Below, one piece after another: positions 42,574 to 51,584 of a DNA stretch of 64,000 nucleotides. The notes under the pieces were generated by a model, which was given only the letters and a program-made list of their open reading frames with translations, was not told the origin of the DNA and searched no databases. Source of the stretch: Streptomyces luteolifulvus. Its GTDB lineage: Bacteria; Actinomycetota; Actinomycetes; Streptomycetales; Streptomycetaceae. The stretch covers positions 97,618 through 161,617 of the forward strand of contig NZ_VZRB01000021.1 of assembly GCF_008806595.1 (NCBI RefSeq), written 5' to 3'. Both the position numbers and the translations under genes were made by a program. Within the stretch, counting starts at the first letter, position 1. The number at the start of each line of letters is the position of its first letter.

Positions 42574-43563
42574 TCACCCCACGAGGTTGTCGGCCATCTC
42601 GTCGGTGAGGCTGGACTCCGTGCCCGGGATGCCCAGATCGGAGGCACGCTTGTCGGCCATCGCGAGCAGCCGGCGGATACGGCCGGCCACCGCGTCCTTG
42701 GTCAGCGGCGGGTCGGCGAGCGCACCCAACTCCTCCAGGGAGGCCTGCTTGTGCTCCATGCGCAGCCGGCCCGCGGCCGCAAGGTGTTCGGGGACCTCGT
42801 CGCCGAGAATCTCCAGGGCGCGCTGGACCCGGGCGCCGGCGGCGACGGCCGCGCGGGCGGAGCGGCGCAGATTGGCGTCGTCGAAGTTGGCGAGCCGGTT
42901 CGCCGTGGCCCGCACCTCGCGGCGCATCCGGCGCTCCTCCCAGGCCAGCACCGACTCATGGGCGCCGAGTCGGGTGAGCAGCGCGCCGATCGCGTCGCCG
43001 TCGCGCACGACCACCCGGTCCACGCCACGGACTTCACGGGCCTTGGCCCCGATCGACAGCCGGCGGGCGGCGCCGACCAGCGCGAGCGCGGCCTCGGGGC
43101 CCGGGCAGGTCACCTCCAGGGAGGAGGAGCGGCCGGGTTCGGTGAGCGAGCCGTGCGCGAGGAAGGCCCCGCGCCAGGCAGCCTCCGCGTCACAGGTGGC
43201 TCCCGAGACCACCTGCGGGGGCAGGCCGCGGATCGGGCGGCCCCTGCCGTCCACCAGGCCGGTCTGACGGGCCAACTGGTCACCGCCGGCGACGACGCGC
43301 ACGACATAGCGCGAGCCGCGGCGCAGTCCGCCCGGCGCCATCACGATCAGCTCGGAGCTGTGGCCGAAAATCTCCAGGATGTCCCGCTTGAGGCGGCGGG
43401 CCGCCATCGCGGTGTCCAGCTCCGCCTCGATCACGATGCGCCCGCTCACCAGATGGAGGCCGCCGGCGAACCGCAGAATGGCGGAGACCTCCGCCTTTCT
43501 GCAGCAGGTCCGGGTGACGGGGAGCCGGGAGATCTCGTCCTTCACCGCTGCCGTCATCGCCAT
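42574..43563 (-). CDS. whiA: Sporulation regulator and DNA-binding protein WhiA
   Basis: 329 residues. WhiA is required for sporulation septation in Streptomyces and acts with WhiB. The N-terminal two thirds is a degenerate LAGLIDADG homing-endonuclease fold (AEVSAILRFAGGLHLVSGRI; WRGAFLAHGSLTEPGRSSSL), and the C-terminal helix-turn-helix is near LEELGALADPPLTKDAVAGR. The ATG at 43563 has AAGGA upstream; a second ATG at 43557 forms an ATGA with the yvcK stop, so either could be used. It is the last gene of uvrC-rapZ-yvcK-whiA. Confidence 0.96.
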   Translation of the reverse strand: MAMTAAVKDEISRLPVTRTCCRKAEVSAILRFAGGLHLVSGRIVIEAELDTAMAARRLKRDILEIFGHSSELIVMAPGGLRRGSRYVVRVVAGGDQLARQTGLVDGRGRPIRGLPPQVVSGATCDAEAAWRGAFLAHGSLTEPGRSSSLEVTCPGPEAALALVGAARRLSIGAKAREVRGVDRVVVRDGDAIGALLTRLGAHESVLAWEERRMRREVRATANRLANFDDANLRRSARAAVAAGARVQRALEILGDEVPEHLAAAGRLRMEHKQASLEELGALADPPLTKDAVAGRIRRLLAMADKRASDLGIPGTESSLTDEMADNLVG

Positions 43564-44621
43564 GGGCCGATCCTTCCATGCATCCGAAAAATACGGTCGT
43601 ACGCGGCCGCGAGGAGCTCCGGGTCGTGCCTGGGGCTCCCGTCCCTCCGGGCCACCGGGGCCAGCTCGACCGCGGCGCCGAACCGCTTGGCGGCCTCGGT
43701 GAGCACATCGCGGTCGGGCACGGCGGCCTCGTCGGCCAGCACCACGTCCAGGGCGAGTTTAGGGGCGTGTCGTGCCAAAACCTCCACATGACGCTGCGGG
43801 GAGAAGCCTTCGGTTTCTCCCGGCTGCGGGGCGAGGTTCAGGGAGAGCACCCGGCGCGCCTTGGTCTTGGTGAGCGCGTCCAGGAGCTCGGGCACCAGCA
43901 GATGCGGGATGACCGAGGAGAACCAGGACCCGGGACCCAGGACCACCCAGTCGGCGTCGAGGACGGCCTCGACCGCCTCGGGGACGGCGGGCGGGTCGTG
44001 GGGCACGAGGTGCACGGACTGCACCTCGCCGGGCGTGAGGGCGACGGTCGCCTGTCCTCGTACGGTGCCGACCTCGTCGGGCCGGTCCGGGTCATGCCCC
44101 TTGACCAGGGCCTGGAGCTCCAGGGGCACGGCGGACATGGGCAGCACACGCCCGTGCGCGCCGAGGAGCTTGCCGACCAGGTCGAGGGCCTGGACGTGGT
44201 CCCCGAGCTGCTCCCACAGGGCGACGATCAGCAGATTGCCGACCGCGTGCTCGTGCAGATCGCCCTTGGACTGGAAGCGGTGCTGGATGACCCGCGCCCA
44301 GGTCTGGCCCCAGTCGTCGTCGCCGCACAGCGCGGCCAGTGCCTTGCGCAGATCGCCGGGCGGGAGCACACCCAGCTCGTCGCGCAGGCGCCCGCTGGAG
44401 CCGCCGTCGTCGGCCACGGTGACGACGGCGGTGAGATCGCCGGTGATCCGGCGCAGCGCGGCGAGCGAGGCGGACAGGCCCATGCCGCCGCCGAGCGCGA
44501 CGACCTTGGGCTGGGCGCCGCGGCGGCGCGGGCGGGCGCCACGGACCTCGGCGGGCCGGCCCGCGCGCCCCTCGGACACCGTCCTGCGCAGCCTGCTCAG
44601 CCGCGGGGAGCGTGCCGTCAT
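43554..44621 (-). CDS. yvcK: YvcK-family UDP-sugar-binding protein (CofD-like, gluconeogenesis factor)
   Basis: 355 residues. KVVALGGGMGLSASLAALRR (39-58) and VADDGGSSGRLRDELGVLPPGDLRKAL are the nucleotide-binding and signature segments. NLLIVALWEQLGD and GPGSWFSSVIPHLLVPELLD complete the CofD-like fold. YvcK proteins bind UDP-GlcNAc-type ligands and affect cell-wall homeostasis and carbon use. The basic N-terminal 35 residues are an extension. ATG 44621 overlaps the rapZ stop by four bases. Confidence 0.94.
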   Translation of the reverse strand: MTARSPRLSRLRRTVSEGRAGRPAEVRGARPRRRGAQPKVVALGGGMGLSASLAALRRITGDLTAVVTVADDGGSSGRLRDELGVLPPGDLRKALAALCGDDDWGQTWARVIQHRFQSKGDLHEHAVGNLLIVALWEQLGDHVQALDLVGKLLGAHGRVLPMSAVPLELQALVKGHDPDRPDEVGTVRGQATVALTPGEVQSVHLVPHDPPAVPEAVEAVLDADWVVLGPGSWFSSVIPHLLVPELLDALTKTKARRVLSLNLAPQPGETEGFSPQRHVEVLARHAPKLALDVVLADEAAVPDRDVLTEAAKRFGAAVELAPVARRDGSPRHDPELLAAAYDRIFRMHGRIGPWR

Positions 44622-45577
44622 TCGCGTCCCATGTCCCGGTGCACGACCACCGTTTCCACACCCTCGGCCGCCAGGCGCGCGGCCAGCTTCTCCGACGTGG
44701 CGACCGAGCGGTGCTTGCCTCCCGTGCAGCCGATGGCGATGGTCACGTACCGCTTGCCCTCACGCCGGTACCCGGCCGCGATGAGCCTCAGCAACTCGGC
44801 GTACCGGTCGAGGAACTCCTTGGCGCCGGGCTGGTTGAAGACATACGCGGCCACCTCCTCGTTGAGACCGGTGAAGGGGCGCAGCTCCGGGACCCAGTGC
44901 GGGTTGGGCAGGAAGCGCATGTCCGCGACCAGGTCGGCGTCGACCGGCAGGCCGTACTTGAAGCCGAAGGACATGACGGTGGCCCGCAGCTCGGGCTCCT
45001 CCTCCCCGGCGAACTGGGCGTCCATCTTGGCGCGCAGCTCGTGCACATTGAGGCTGGAGGTGTCGATCACCAGGTCGGCGTCGCCGCGCAGCTCGCGCAG
45101 CAGCTCGCGCTCGGCGGCGATGCCGTCGACGATACGGCCGTCGCCCTGCAGCGGGTGCGGGCGGCGCACCGACTCGAAGCGGCGCACCAGGGCCTCGTCG
45201 GAGGACTCCAGGAACACGATCCGCCGGGTGACGCCCCGGGTGTCGAGGTCGGCGAGCGACTCGCGGAGGTTGTCGAAGAAGCGGCGGCCGCGCACGTCGA
45301 CGACGACCGCGATCCGCGCCACGTTGCCCTGTGAGCGGGCGCCGAGCTCCACCATGGTGGGTATGAGCGCGGGCGGGAGGTTGTCGACCACGAACCAGCC
45401 CAGGTCCTCCAGGCACTTGGCGGCGGTGGAGCGGCCGGCCCCCGACATACCGGAGATGATCACCAGCTCGGGGATGGCGGTCTCCGGGACCCCGGCCGAG
45501 TCGGCGCTCGTGCCGGTGCTCACCTGTGCTTCGTCTCCGGTCTGGTCCTGTTGCTCGTCGTGCTTGTTCGCATTCAT
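44618..45577 (-). CDS. rapZ: RapZ-family nucleotide-binding protein (RNase adapter homologue)
   Basis: 319 residues from ATG 45577, the start in an ATGA overlap with the uvrC stop. P-loop GMSGAGRST is at residues 43-51. The C-terminal domain has GFKYGLPVDADLVADMRFLP, NPHWVPELRPFTGLNEEV and IAIGCTGGKHRSVATSEKLA. In E. coli RapZ directs RNase E to the sRNA GlmZ; actinobacteria lack that partner, so the role here is only inferred from the yvcK-whiA linkage. An acidic, Gln/Thr-rich 30-residue N-terminal extension precedes the domain. Confidence 0.95.
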   Translation of the reverse strand: MNANKHDEQQDQTGDEAQVSTGTSADSAGVPETAIPELVIISGMSGAGRSTAAKCLEDLGWFVVDNLPPALIPTMVELGARSQGNVARIAVVVDVRGRRFFDNLRESLADLDTRGVTRRIVFLESSDEALVRRFESVRRPHPLQGDGRIVDGIAAERELLRELRGDADLVIDTSSLNVHELRAKMDAQFAGEEEPELRATVMSFGFKYGLPVDADLVADMRFLPNPHWVPELRPFTGLNEEVAAYVFNQPGAKEFLDRYAELLRLIAAGYRREGKRYVTIAIGCTGGKHRSVATSEKLAARLAAEGVETVVVHRDMGRE

Positions 45578-47604
45578 GTCTCCTGCCCCCGTCGCTCGTC
45601 CCGGGCGCCCGTCGTCACGGGCTCCCCACCGGAACCCATTGTCGCGGGTTCCTCCTCCATGATCTCTCCAGTCGCCGTGTTCACGGCGGGTGCGGCCGGC
45701 GCCGCCCGGGCGAGGGCCACCGCGATCGTCTCGGCCGTCTTGCGGCCTATGCCGGGAACCTCGCAGATCTCGTCGATGGTGGCGGATCGCAGTTTCTTCA
45801 ACGAACCGAAGTGTTTCAGGAGTGCCTGCTTGCGGGAGTCCCCGAGCCCCGGCACGTCGTCCAGCGGGCTCGCCCGGAACCGCTTGGCGCGTTTGGTGCG
45901 CTGGTAGGTGATCGCGAAGCGGTGGGCCTCGTCGCGGACGCGCTGCAGGAGGTAGAGGCCCTCGCTGGTGCGGGGCAGGACCACCGGGTCGTCCTCCTCC
46001 GGCAGCCAGACCTCCTCCAGGCGCTTGGCGAGGCCGCACACCGCGATGTCGTCGATACCGAGCTCGTCGAGCGCCTTCCTGGCGGCCGCGACCTGCGGCT
46101 GCCCGCCGTCGACGACGACGAGCTGGGGCGGGTAGGCGAAGCGCTTGGGGCGGCCGTCCTCCTCGGTGTGGGTGTTCTCGCCGTCGGCCCACTCCCCCGT
46201 CTTCTCCTTCTCGGCGAGATAGCGCCGGAAGCGGCGGGTGATCACCTCGTGCATCGAGCGGACATCGTCCTGGCCCTCGAAGCCCTTGATCTGGAAGCGG
46301 CGGTACTCGCTCTTGCGCTGCAGACCGTCCTCGAAGACGACCATGGAGGCCACGACGTCGTCGCCCTGGAGGTGCGAGATGTCGTAACACTCGATCCTCA
46401 GCGGGGCGCTGTCCAGGTCGAGGGCCTCGGCGATCTCCTCCAGCGCGCGCGAGCGCGTGGTCAGGTCGGAGGCGCGCTTGGTCTTGTGCAGCGCGAGCGC
46501 CTGCAGGGCGTTGCGCTGCACCGTCTCCATCAGGGCCTTCTTGTCGCCGCGCTGCGGGACGCGCAGCGACACGCCGGCGCCGCGGCGCCCGGCGAGCCAC
46601 TCCTGGACGGGCTCCACCGGATCGGGCAGGGCCGGGACGAGGACCTCCTTGGGGACCGAGTCGCCCCGCTCCTCGCCGTAGAGCTGCTGGAGGGCGTGTT
46701 CGACGAGGGCGCCGGTGGTGATCTCCTCGACCTTGTCGGTCACCCAGCCGCGCTGACCGCGCACGCGTCCGCCGCGCACATGGAAGATCTGCACGGCCGC
46801 TTCCAGCTCGTCCTCGGCAACCGCGATCAGGTCGGCGTCGGTCGCGTCGGCGAGCACGACCGCGTTCTTCTCCATGGCCTTCTTCAGGGCCTCGATGTCG
46901 TCGCGCAGGCGGCCCGCCCGCTCGTACTCCATCGCCTCGGCCGCCTCGGTCATCTCCTTCTCCAGGCGGCGGATGTACGTGCCCGTGCGGCCGGCCGTGA
47001 AGTCGCAGAACTCCTCGGCGAGTTCGCGGTGCTCCTCGGCGGAGACCCGGCCGACGCAGGGCGCGGAGCACTTGCCGATGTAGCCGAGCAGACAGGGGCG
47101 GCCGGTGCGGGCGGCGTTCTTGAAGACGCCGGCCGAGCAGGTGCGGACCGGAAAGACGCGCAGCAGCAGGTCCACCGTGTCGCGGATGGCCCACGCGTGC
47201 CCGTACGGCCCGAAGTAGCGCACGCCCTTGCGCTTGTGGCCGCGCATCACCTGCACCCGCGGGAACTCCTCGTTCATCGTCACGGCGAGGTACGGGTAGC
47301 TCTTGTCGTCGCGGTACTTGACGTTGAACCGGGGGTCGAACTCCTTGATCCAGGAGTACTCCAGCTGGAGGGCCTCGACCTCCGTGGACACCACGGTCCA
47401 CTCCACGGACGCGGCCGTGGTGACCATGGTGCGGGTGCGGGGGTGCAGGCCGGCCAGGTCCTGGAAGTAGTTCGCCAGACGCTGGCGCAGGCTCTTCGCC
47501 TTTCCGACGTAGATCACCCGGCGGTGCTCGTCGCGGAACCTGTAGACCCCGGGGGTGTCCGGGATCTCTCCCGGCTTGGGGCGGTAGCTGGAGGGGTCGG
47601 CCAT
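45574..47604 (-). CDS. uvrC: Excinuclease ABC subunit C
   Basis: 676 residues. It makes both incisions of nucleotide excision repair. The N-terminal GIY-YIG nuclease is at about residues 12-95 (DTPGVYRFRDEHRRVIYVGK), followed by a Cys-rich region, the UvrB-binding UVR motif (MTEAAEAMEYERAGRLRDDI), the RNase H-like nuclease (ECYDISHLQGDDVVASMVVF; VVDGGQPQVAAA) and a C-terminal helix-hairpin-helix pair (DDVPGLGDSRKQALLKHFGS; EICEVPGIGRKTAETI). It is first in the operon with rapZ, yvcK and whiA. Confidence 0.97.
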   Translation of the reverse strand: MADPSSYRPKPGEIPDTPGVYRFRDEHRRVIYVGKAKSLRQRLANYFQDLAGLHPRTRTMVTTAASVEWTVVSTEVEALQLEYSWIKEFDPRFNVKYRDDKSYPYLAVTMNEEFPRVQVMRGHKRKGVRYFGPYGHAWAIRDTVDLLLRVFPVRTCSAGVFKNAARTGRPCLLGYIGKCSAPCVGRVSAEEHRELAEEFCDFTAGRTGTYIRRLEKEMTEAAEAMEYERAGRLRDDIEALKKAMEKNAVVLADATDADLIAVAEDELEAAVQIFHVRGGRVRGQRGWVTDKVEEITTGALVEHALQQLYGEERGDSVPKEVLVPALPDPVEPVQEWLAGRRGAGVSLRVPQRGDKKALMETVQRNALQALALHKTKRASDLTTRSRALEEIAEALDLDSAPLRIECYDISHLQGDDVVASMVVFEDGLQRKSEYRRFQIKGFEGQDDVRSMHEVITRRFRRYLAEKEKTGEWADGENTHTEEDGRPKRFAYPPQLVVVDGGQPQVAAARKALDELGIDDIAVCGLAKRLEEVWLPEEDDPVVLPRTSEGLYLLQRVRDEAHRFAITYQRTKRAKRFRASPLDDVPGLGDSRKQALLKHFGSLKKLRSATIDEICEVPGIGRKTAETIAVALARAAPAAPAVNTATGEIMEEEPATMGSGGEPVTTGARDERRGQET

Positions 47605-47924
47605 GTCTCACACCCTACTGGCGGGGGGTGACAGCGCGGCGGGCCTGTGGACAACGGCCGGAACGGTCTCCCCAGGGCGTCCGCCATCCTACCGTCCGTG
47701 CGGACGCGGACGCGCTCGGTGAGACCGTCCGGACTCGGCCAGGAGTGCGCGGATGTTGAGCATCAGGTGTTGTCGGGGCTTGGTCAACACGCTTCAATGC
47801 GGGGGAACTCGGGGCCGTGAACGGCGGCGTACGGATGGGAAGACGCCCCGCGCCGACGGGGTGGCCCCGACACCCTGCGAACGGTCTGACCAGCCGTTGT
47901 GATCATTCACAGAGAGGCCCCTGC
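47605..47924. other. 320-bp divergent promoter region uvrC / HTH protein
   Basis: No gene is visible. On the minus strand TAGGAT (47686-47691) may be the uvrC -10 box, giving a leader of about 75 bases. GTGTTG (47767-47772) and CAACAC (47785-47790) form a small inverted repeat. The region also holds several GTCCG/CGGAC inverted motifs. I found no LexA-type box. Confidence 0.4.
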
Positions 47925-48881
47925 ATGCCGCACGCCACACAGCACGCGGACGTCGCCACCGTCGCCACCGCGGAACTGGACACGGCCCTGCGAGGCGGCC
48001 CCTTCCACGTCGCGCTGCGCGCCGCCATCGCCGCCCGCGGACTGCCGCTCCAGCGTGTGCAGCACCATCTGTCCCGGTACGGGGTCAAGGTCGGCGTGAC
48101 CAGCCTGAGTTACTGGCAGCAGGGCGCCCGGCGCCCGCAGCGCCCCGAGTCGCTGCGGGCCGTACGCGCCCTGGAGGAGATACTCCAGCTGCCGGAGGAG
48201 TCACTGATCCGGCTGCTCGCCGAGACCGACGAACGCTCGGCGGAACAGCGGCCGGCCTCCCGTACCTACCGCTCGCTCGTGGCGGCCTCCGGTGTCCTGG
48301 AACGGCTGCTGGCCGAGCTGGACTCGCCGCTGGACAGCGGACTGCACGCCCTCGGGCACCATGAGCGGGTACGGATCGGGGCCCGCCGCGAGCTGCTGGG
48401 GCGCGAGTCGCACCACATCGTGCGCGCCCACCGGGACGGCGTGGACCGCTTCATGGCCGTCCACCACGGCGACCCGGGGTGCGCGCCCGAGCGTATGGCC
48501 GTGCACGCCCTGGAGAACTGCCGCATGGGCCGCGTCCGGCTGCACCACGACACCGGAGTGCTCGTCGCCGAGCTGCTCTTCGACACACGGCTGCGGGCCG
48601 GCGACACGTTCCTCTTCCGTTATGCCGTCGAGGACGGCACGGCCGGCGTGTCGCGCGAGTACGTCCGCGGATTCGGGGCGGCGGGCGGACAGTACGCCCT
48701 GCAGGTGGGGTTCGACCAGCGGGCGCTGCCGGTGCGCTGCCACCGGTTCACCCAGCATTCGGCGGCGGCGCCGCGCAGCGGCCGCCAGGAGCTGGCGCTC
48801 AGCGGGCGGCACCACTCGGTGCACCTCGTCGAGCCACGGGTGCGGTCGGGGATCGTGGGGATCGGGTGGGACTGGGAGTAG
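47925..48881 (+). CDS. Predicted DNA-binding protein, XRE-like N-terminus, unknown function
   Basis: 318 residues from ATG 47925 with AGAGAGG seven bases upstream. Residues about 25-105 look like a helix-turn-helix: HVALRAAIAARGLPLQRVQH, then VGVTSLSYWQQGARRPQRPE and ALEEILQLPEESLIRLL. The Q-x-x-LSxWExG-like pattern VTSLSYWQQGARRPQ is the recognition region. The rest (HERVRIGARRELLGRESHHI; LLFDTRLRAGDTFLFRYAVE; GGQYALQVGFDQRALPVRCH) is beta-rich and has no name I can give. I recognise it as conserved in Streptomyces near uvrA/uvrC. Confidence 0.8.
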   Translation: MPHATQHADVATVATAELDTALRGGPFHVALRAAIAARGLPLQRVQHHLSRYGVKVGVTSLSYWQQGARRPQRPESLRAVRALEEILQLPEESLIRLLAETDERSAEQRPASRTYRSLVAASGVLERLLAELDSPLDSGLHALGHHERVRIGARRELLGRESHHIVRAHRDGVDRFMAVHHGDPGCAPERMAVHALENCRMGRVRLHHDTGVLVAELLFDTRLRAGDTFLFRYAVEDGTAGVSREYVRGFGAAGGQYALQVGFDQRALPVRCHRFTQHSAAAPRSGRQELALSGRHHSVHLVEPRVRSGIVGIGWDWE

Positions 48882-48930
48882 GCACCCGCGCCTGAAGTCG
48901 AGGAGCACGTGTCCGGAGAGGGCCGCGCGG

Positions 48931-48960
48931 GACGTAAACGCTTGCGCAAACGTTTACGTC
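48931..48960. promoter_or_regulatory. 30-bp near-perfect palindrome, operator of the LacI/PfkB operon
   Basis: GACGTAAACG and CGTTTACGTC (48931-48940, 48951-48960) flank CTTGCGCAAA; only one symmetric pair mismatches. The centre TTGCGCAA and the AAACG half-sites resemble LacI-family operators. TTTACG-N17-TACGGT (48953-48981) could be the promoter, placing the operator over the -35 box. The regulator gene starts 60 bp downstream. Confidence 0.8.
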
Positions 48961-49019
48961 TGGCGTGGAATGGGATACGGTCCCCGCCGAAGGCAAGAAA
49001 GAGGGCGAAGGGGAACTCC

Positions 49020-50072
49020 ATGCCGACCATGGCCGACGTCGCGCGCAGCGCCGGTGTGTCCGTGGCGACCGTCTCGCACGTACTGAACGGCACCCGGCCG
49101 GTGCTGCCCCACACCCGGCAGGCCGTGCTGGACGCCATGGACGAACTGGGCTACACGCCCAACACCCTGGCGCGTTCCCTGGTGACCTCCCGTACCCGGT
49201 CCATCGGGCTCGCGGTGTCGGCGATCAGCAACCCGTACTTCACAGAGATCCTCCAGGGCGTGGAGGCCGGCGCCCTGGAACAGGGCTACAGCCTGCTCAT
49301 CGCCGATCCGCACGACGATCCGGTGCATGAGCGCAAGGTCGTCCAGCTTCTGCACGAACGGCGGGTGGACGGCGTGATCGTCGCGCCCTCCGCGAACCCG
49401 GGGGAGCTCCTCGCCTACCTCGGCCGCCACGACGTACCCACCGTGCTTCTCGACCGGGTGGTCGACTCCGCCGCGGACGGCGCACCACGCTTCGACCAGG
49501 TCTGCTCCGACAGCGCGGAACCGACGGCCCACCTGGTCACCCATCTCGCCGGACTCGGCCACCGCCGGATCGCCCTCGTGGCGGGCCTGCCCGGGCTCAG
49601 CACGACCAGCGAGAGGATCACCGGTTACCGGCACGGGCTCGCCGCCGCCGGTTTCCCGTACGACGAACGCCTCGTCGTGCACGGCGACTCGGAGGCGGCC
49701 GGCGCCGAACGGGCCACGGCCGCCCTGCTGTCCCTCGGCGCGCCGCCCACCGCGCTGGTCACCGCCAACAACGCGATGACCATCGGGGTGCTGCGTGCCC
49801 TGCGCGACCACGGCTTGTCCGTGCCCGACGACATCGCGCTGTGCTGCTTCGACGACTTCGCCTGGGGGGATCTGTTCACACCCCGGCTCACCGCGATCGC
49901 CCAGCCCAGCAGGGAGCTCGGTGCCGAGGCCGTCCGGGTGCTCCTGGAACGGCTCGCCGAGCCGGACCGGCCCGCCCGGACCGTGCGGCTCCCCTGCACC
50001 TTCGTCCATCGCACGTCGTGCGGATGCGCCACCGGGAAACCCGGGAATCCCAGGAAAGGAACCGCCTCGTGA
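49020..50072 (+). CDS. LacI-family transcriptional regulator
   Basis: 350 residues from ATG 49020, preceded by AAGGGG. The helix-turn-helix and hinge are MADVARSAGVSVATVSHVLN (4-23) with LGYTPNTLARSLVTSRT; the periplasmic-binding-like effector domain follows (IGLAVSAISNPYFTEILQGV; HRRIALVAGLPGLSTTSERI). It ends in FVHRTSCG. It is translationally coupled to a PfkB kinase (GTGA) and presumably senses the kinase's sugar or its phosphate, repressing at the palindrome just upstream. Confidence 0.94.
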   Translation: MPTMADVARSAGVSVATVSHVLNGTRPVLPHTRQAVLDAMDELGYTPNTLARSLVTSRTRSIGLAVSAISNPYFTEILQGVEAGALEQGYSLLIADPHDDPVHERKVVQLLHERRVDGVIVAPSANPGELLAYLGRHDVPTVLLDRVVDSAADGAPRFDQVCSDSAEPTAHLVTHLAGLGHRRIALVAGLPGLSTTSERITGYRHGLAAAGFPYDERLVVHGDSEAAGAERATAALLSLGAPPTALVTANNAMTIGVLRALRDHGLSVPDDIALCCFDDFAWGDLFTPRLTAIAQPSRELGAEAVRVLLERLAEPDRPARTVRLPCTFVHRTSCGCATGKPGNPRKGTAS

Positions 50073-50980
50073 TCATCGTCGCCGGTGAGGCCCTGATCGA
50101 TCTGGTGCCGCAGGGCGCGGGTGCCCTCGCGGGCCTGAAGCCTGCGCTCGGCGGCGGCCCGTACAACACGGCCGTGGCCCTCGGCCGCCTCGGCTCCCCC
50201 ACGGCCTTCTGCTCCCGTACGTCCTACGACGCCTTCGGCGAGGCGCTGCTCGACGGGCTGCGGTCGGCGGGCGTGGACGTGTCGGGTGTGCAGCGCGGCC
50301 CGGAGCCTACGACTCTCGCGGTCGCCACGATCGACGCGCACGGGTCGGCCGCCTACTCCTTCTATGTCGAGGGCACGGCCGACCGTCTGTTCACGGCCCC
50401 CGACAGGCTCCCGGCGGCGGCGCGAGCCGTGTCCTTCGGCACCTGCTCGCTGGTCCTGGAGCCGGGCGCGAGTGCCTACGAGGAACTGATGCGGACCGCG
50501 GCTGCGCAGGGCGTGTTCACCGCGCTCGACCCGAACATCCGGGCCGGGCTGATCCCCGATCCGGACGCCTACCGGGCCCGGTTCAAGAGCTGGCTGCCTT
50601 CGGTGTCGCTGCTCAAGCTCTCCGAGGAGGACGCGCAGTGGCTGGGGGGCACTCCGCGGGAGTGGCTGGCCGCCGGTCCCGCCGCCGTCGTGATCACCCG
50701 CGGCGGTGACGGCCTGACGGTGTTCACCCGGGACGGTGCCGAACACTCGGTACCGGGCGGGAAGGTCGACGTCGTGGACACGATCGGCGCGGGCGACACG
50801 GTGAACGCGGCGCTCCTCCACGGACTGGCCACGGCGGACGCCCTGTCCCCACAGGCGCTCCCGGCCCTGGGCGAGGACGGCTGGCGCCGCCTGCTCCGGT
50901 TCGCGGCGCGCGCGGCGGCCATCACCTGCTCCCGGGCGGGAGCGGAGCCGCCGTTTGCGTCCGAGTTGGGGGATTTGTAA
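50069..50980 (+). CDS. PfkB-family carbohydrate kinase (fructokinase-like)
   Basis: 303 residues from GTG 50069. GGGPYNTAVALGRLGSPTAF is the N-terminal PfkB signature and VVDTIGAGDTVNAALLHGL the C-terminal one with the catalytic aspartate. IIVAGEALIDLVPQG is the usual fructokinase opening. The substrate is probably a hexose such as fructose, judged from family and LacI pairing, but not proven. It is followed by a repeat-rich noncoding stretch. Confidence 0.9.
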   Translation: MIIVAGEALIDLVPQGAGALAGLKPALGGGPYNTAVALGRLGSPTAFCSRTSYDAFGEALLDGLRSAGVDVSGVQRGPEPTTLAVATIDAHGSAAYSFYVEGTADRLFTAPDRLPAAARAVSFGTCSLVLEPGASAYEELMRTAAAQGVFTALDPNIRAGLIPDPDAYRARFKSWLPSVSLLKLSEEDAQWLGGTPREWLAAGPAAVVITRGGDGLTVFTRDGAEHSVPGGKVDVVDTIGAGDTVNAALLHGLATADALSPQALPALGEDGWRRLLRFAARAAAITCSRAGAEPPFASELGDL

Positions 50981-51116
50981 GAGGGGCGAGTCTTAAGGGG
51001 ATGGGCGGGGTGGTGTGCGGTGCCGGGGGCGCCGAGGACATCGTGGTCGACAGCAAGGTGCTGGCCCCGGCCGGTACCGGCCTGGGCGCGAGCGATGGCT
51101 CGTGGGACGTCTCCCG

Positions 51117-51195
51117 AGGTACCGTGCGTCGCGCCGCGCGCGCCCGTGGCCGACGGTGGTGCGTAGGGCTTCGCGCGGAGCGACGCACGGTGCCT
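51117..51195. repeat. Long inverted repeat, 16-bp arms
   Basis: AGGTACCGTGCGTCGC (51117-51132) and GCGACGCACGGTGCCT (51180-51195) are complementary with one mismatch around a 47-base GC-rich loop. The length and spacing suggest a stable stem-loop or the relic of a small mobile element. Confidence 0.65.
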
Positions 51196-51334
51196 AGCAA
51201 GGAGCTCCCGCGGGGCCGCCGAGCCACACCCCCTGGCCAGGGTCTTCGCGGGTGCGCCCCGCACAGTGCCGCGCGCAGCCACCCCCACCCGGGAGTGCAA
51301 AGGGGGTGGCAAGCTGCACGCGCTTGGCCACCTT

Positions 51335-51466
51335 CCCCGCGGGACACCTCACTTGCTGCGGCGCACAGCCCCGCGGGACACCTCGCTTACGGCGGCGCAC
51401 AGCCCCGCTGGGCCCTCGCGCGAGTCGGCCCGCCCCGCGGAGCACCGCGCATGCTGCGACGCGCAG
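51335..51466. repeat. 34-bp degenerate tandem repeat
   Basis: Units at 51335-51368 and 51369-51402 are contiguous and 31/34 identical, each starting CCCCGCGGGACACCTC and ending GCGGCGCACAG-like. A decayed third unit (51403-51432) and a fourth (51433-51466, 27/34) follow. There are no unique spacers, so it is not a CRISPR array. Confidence 0.75.
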
Positions 51467-51555
51467 CCCCCGCTGGCCCTTCGGCGGGGCGCCGCGCCCG
51501 GCACCGCCCCGGCCGCCTGTCCCGCGCGGAAAGCTTCACATGGTGCAAAGCCCAG

Positions 51556-51584
51556 TGCCCCCGCGGGGCGTTCCCGCAGGGGCA
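51556..51584. terminator. Hairpin downstream of uvrA
   Basis: TGCCCCCGCGGG (51556-51567) and CCCGCAGGGGCA (51573-51584), 12-bp arms with one mismatch and a 5-base loop, about 55 bp past the uvrA stop. It is the likely uvrA terminator and may stop readthrough from the kinase gene. Confidence 0.65.

Noticed and set aside
45578..47611. A 997-residue frame that would extend RapZ upstream through uvrC
   Set aside because: The upstream two thirds is an off-frame reading of uvrC, Arg/Pro/Gly-rich. The ATG at 45577 in an ATGA overlap and homology fix the RapZ start.
51335..51466. 34-bp repeats as a possible CRISPR array
   Set aside because: Units are contiguous without unique spacers and degenerate quickly, and no cas genes are in the window.
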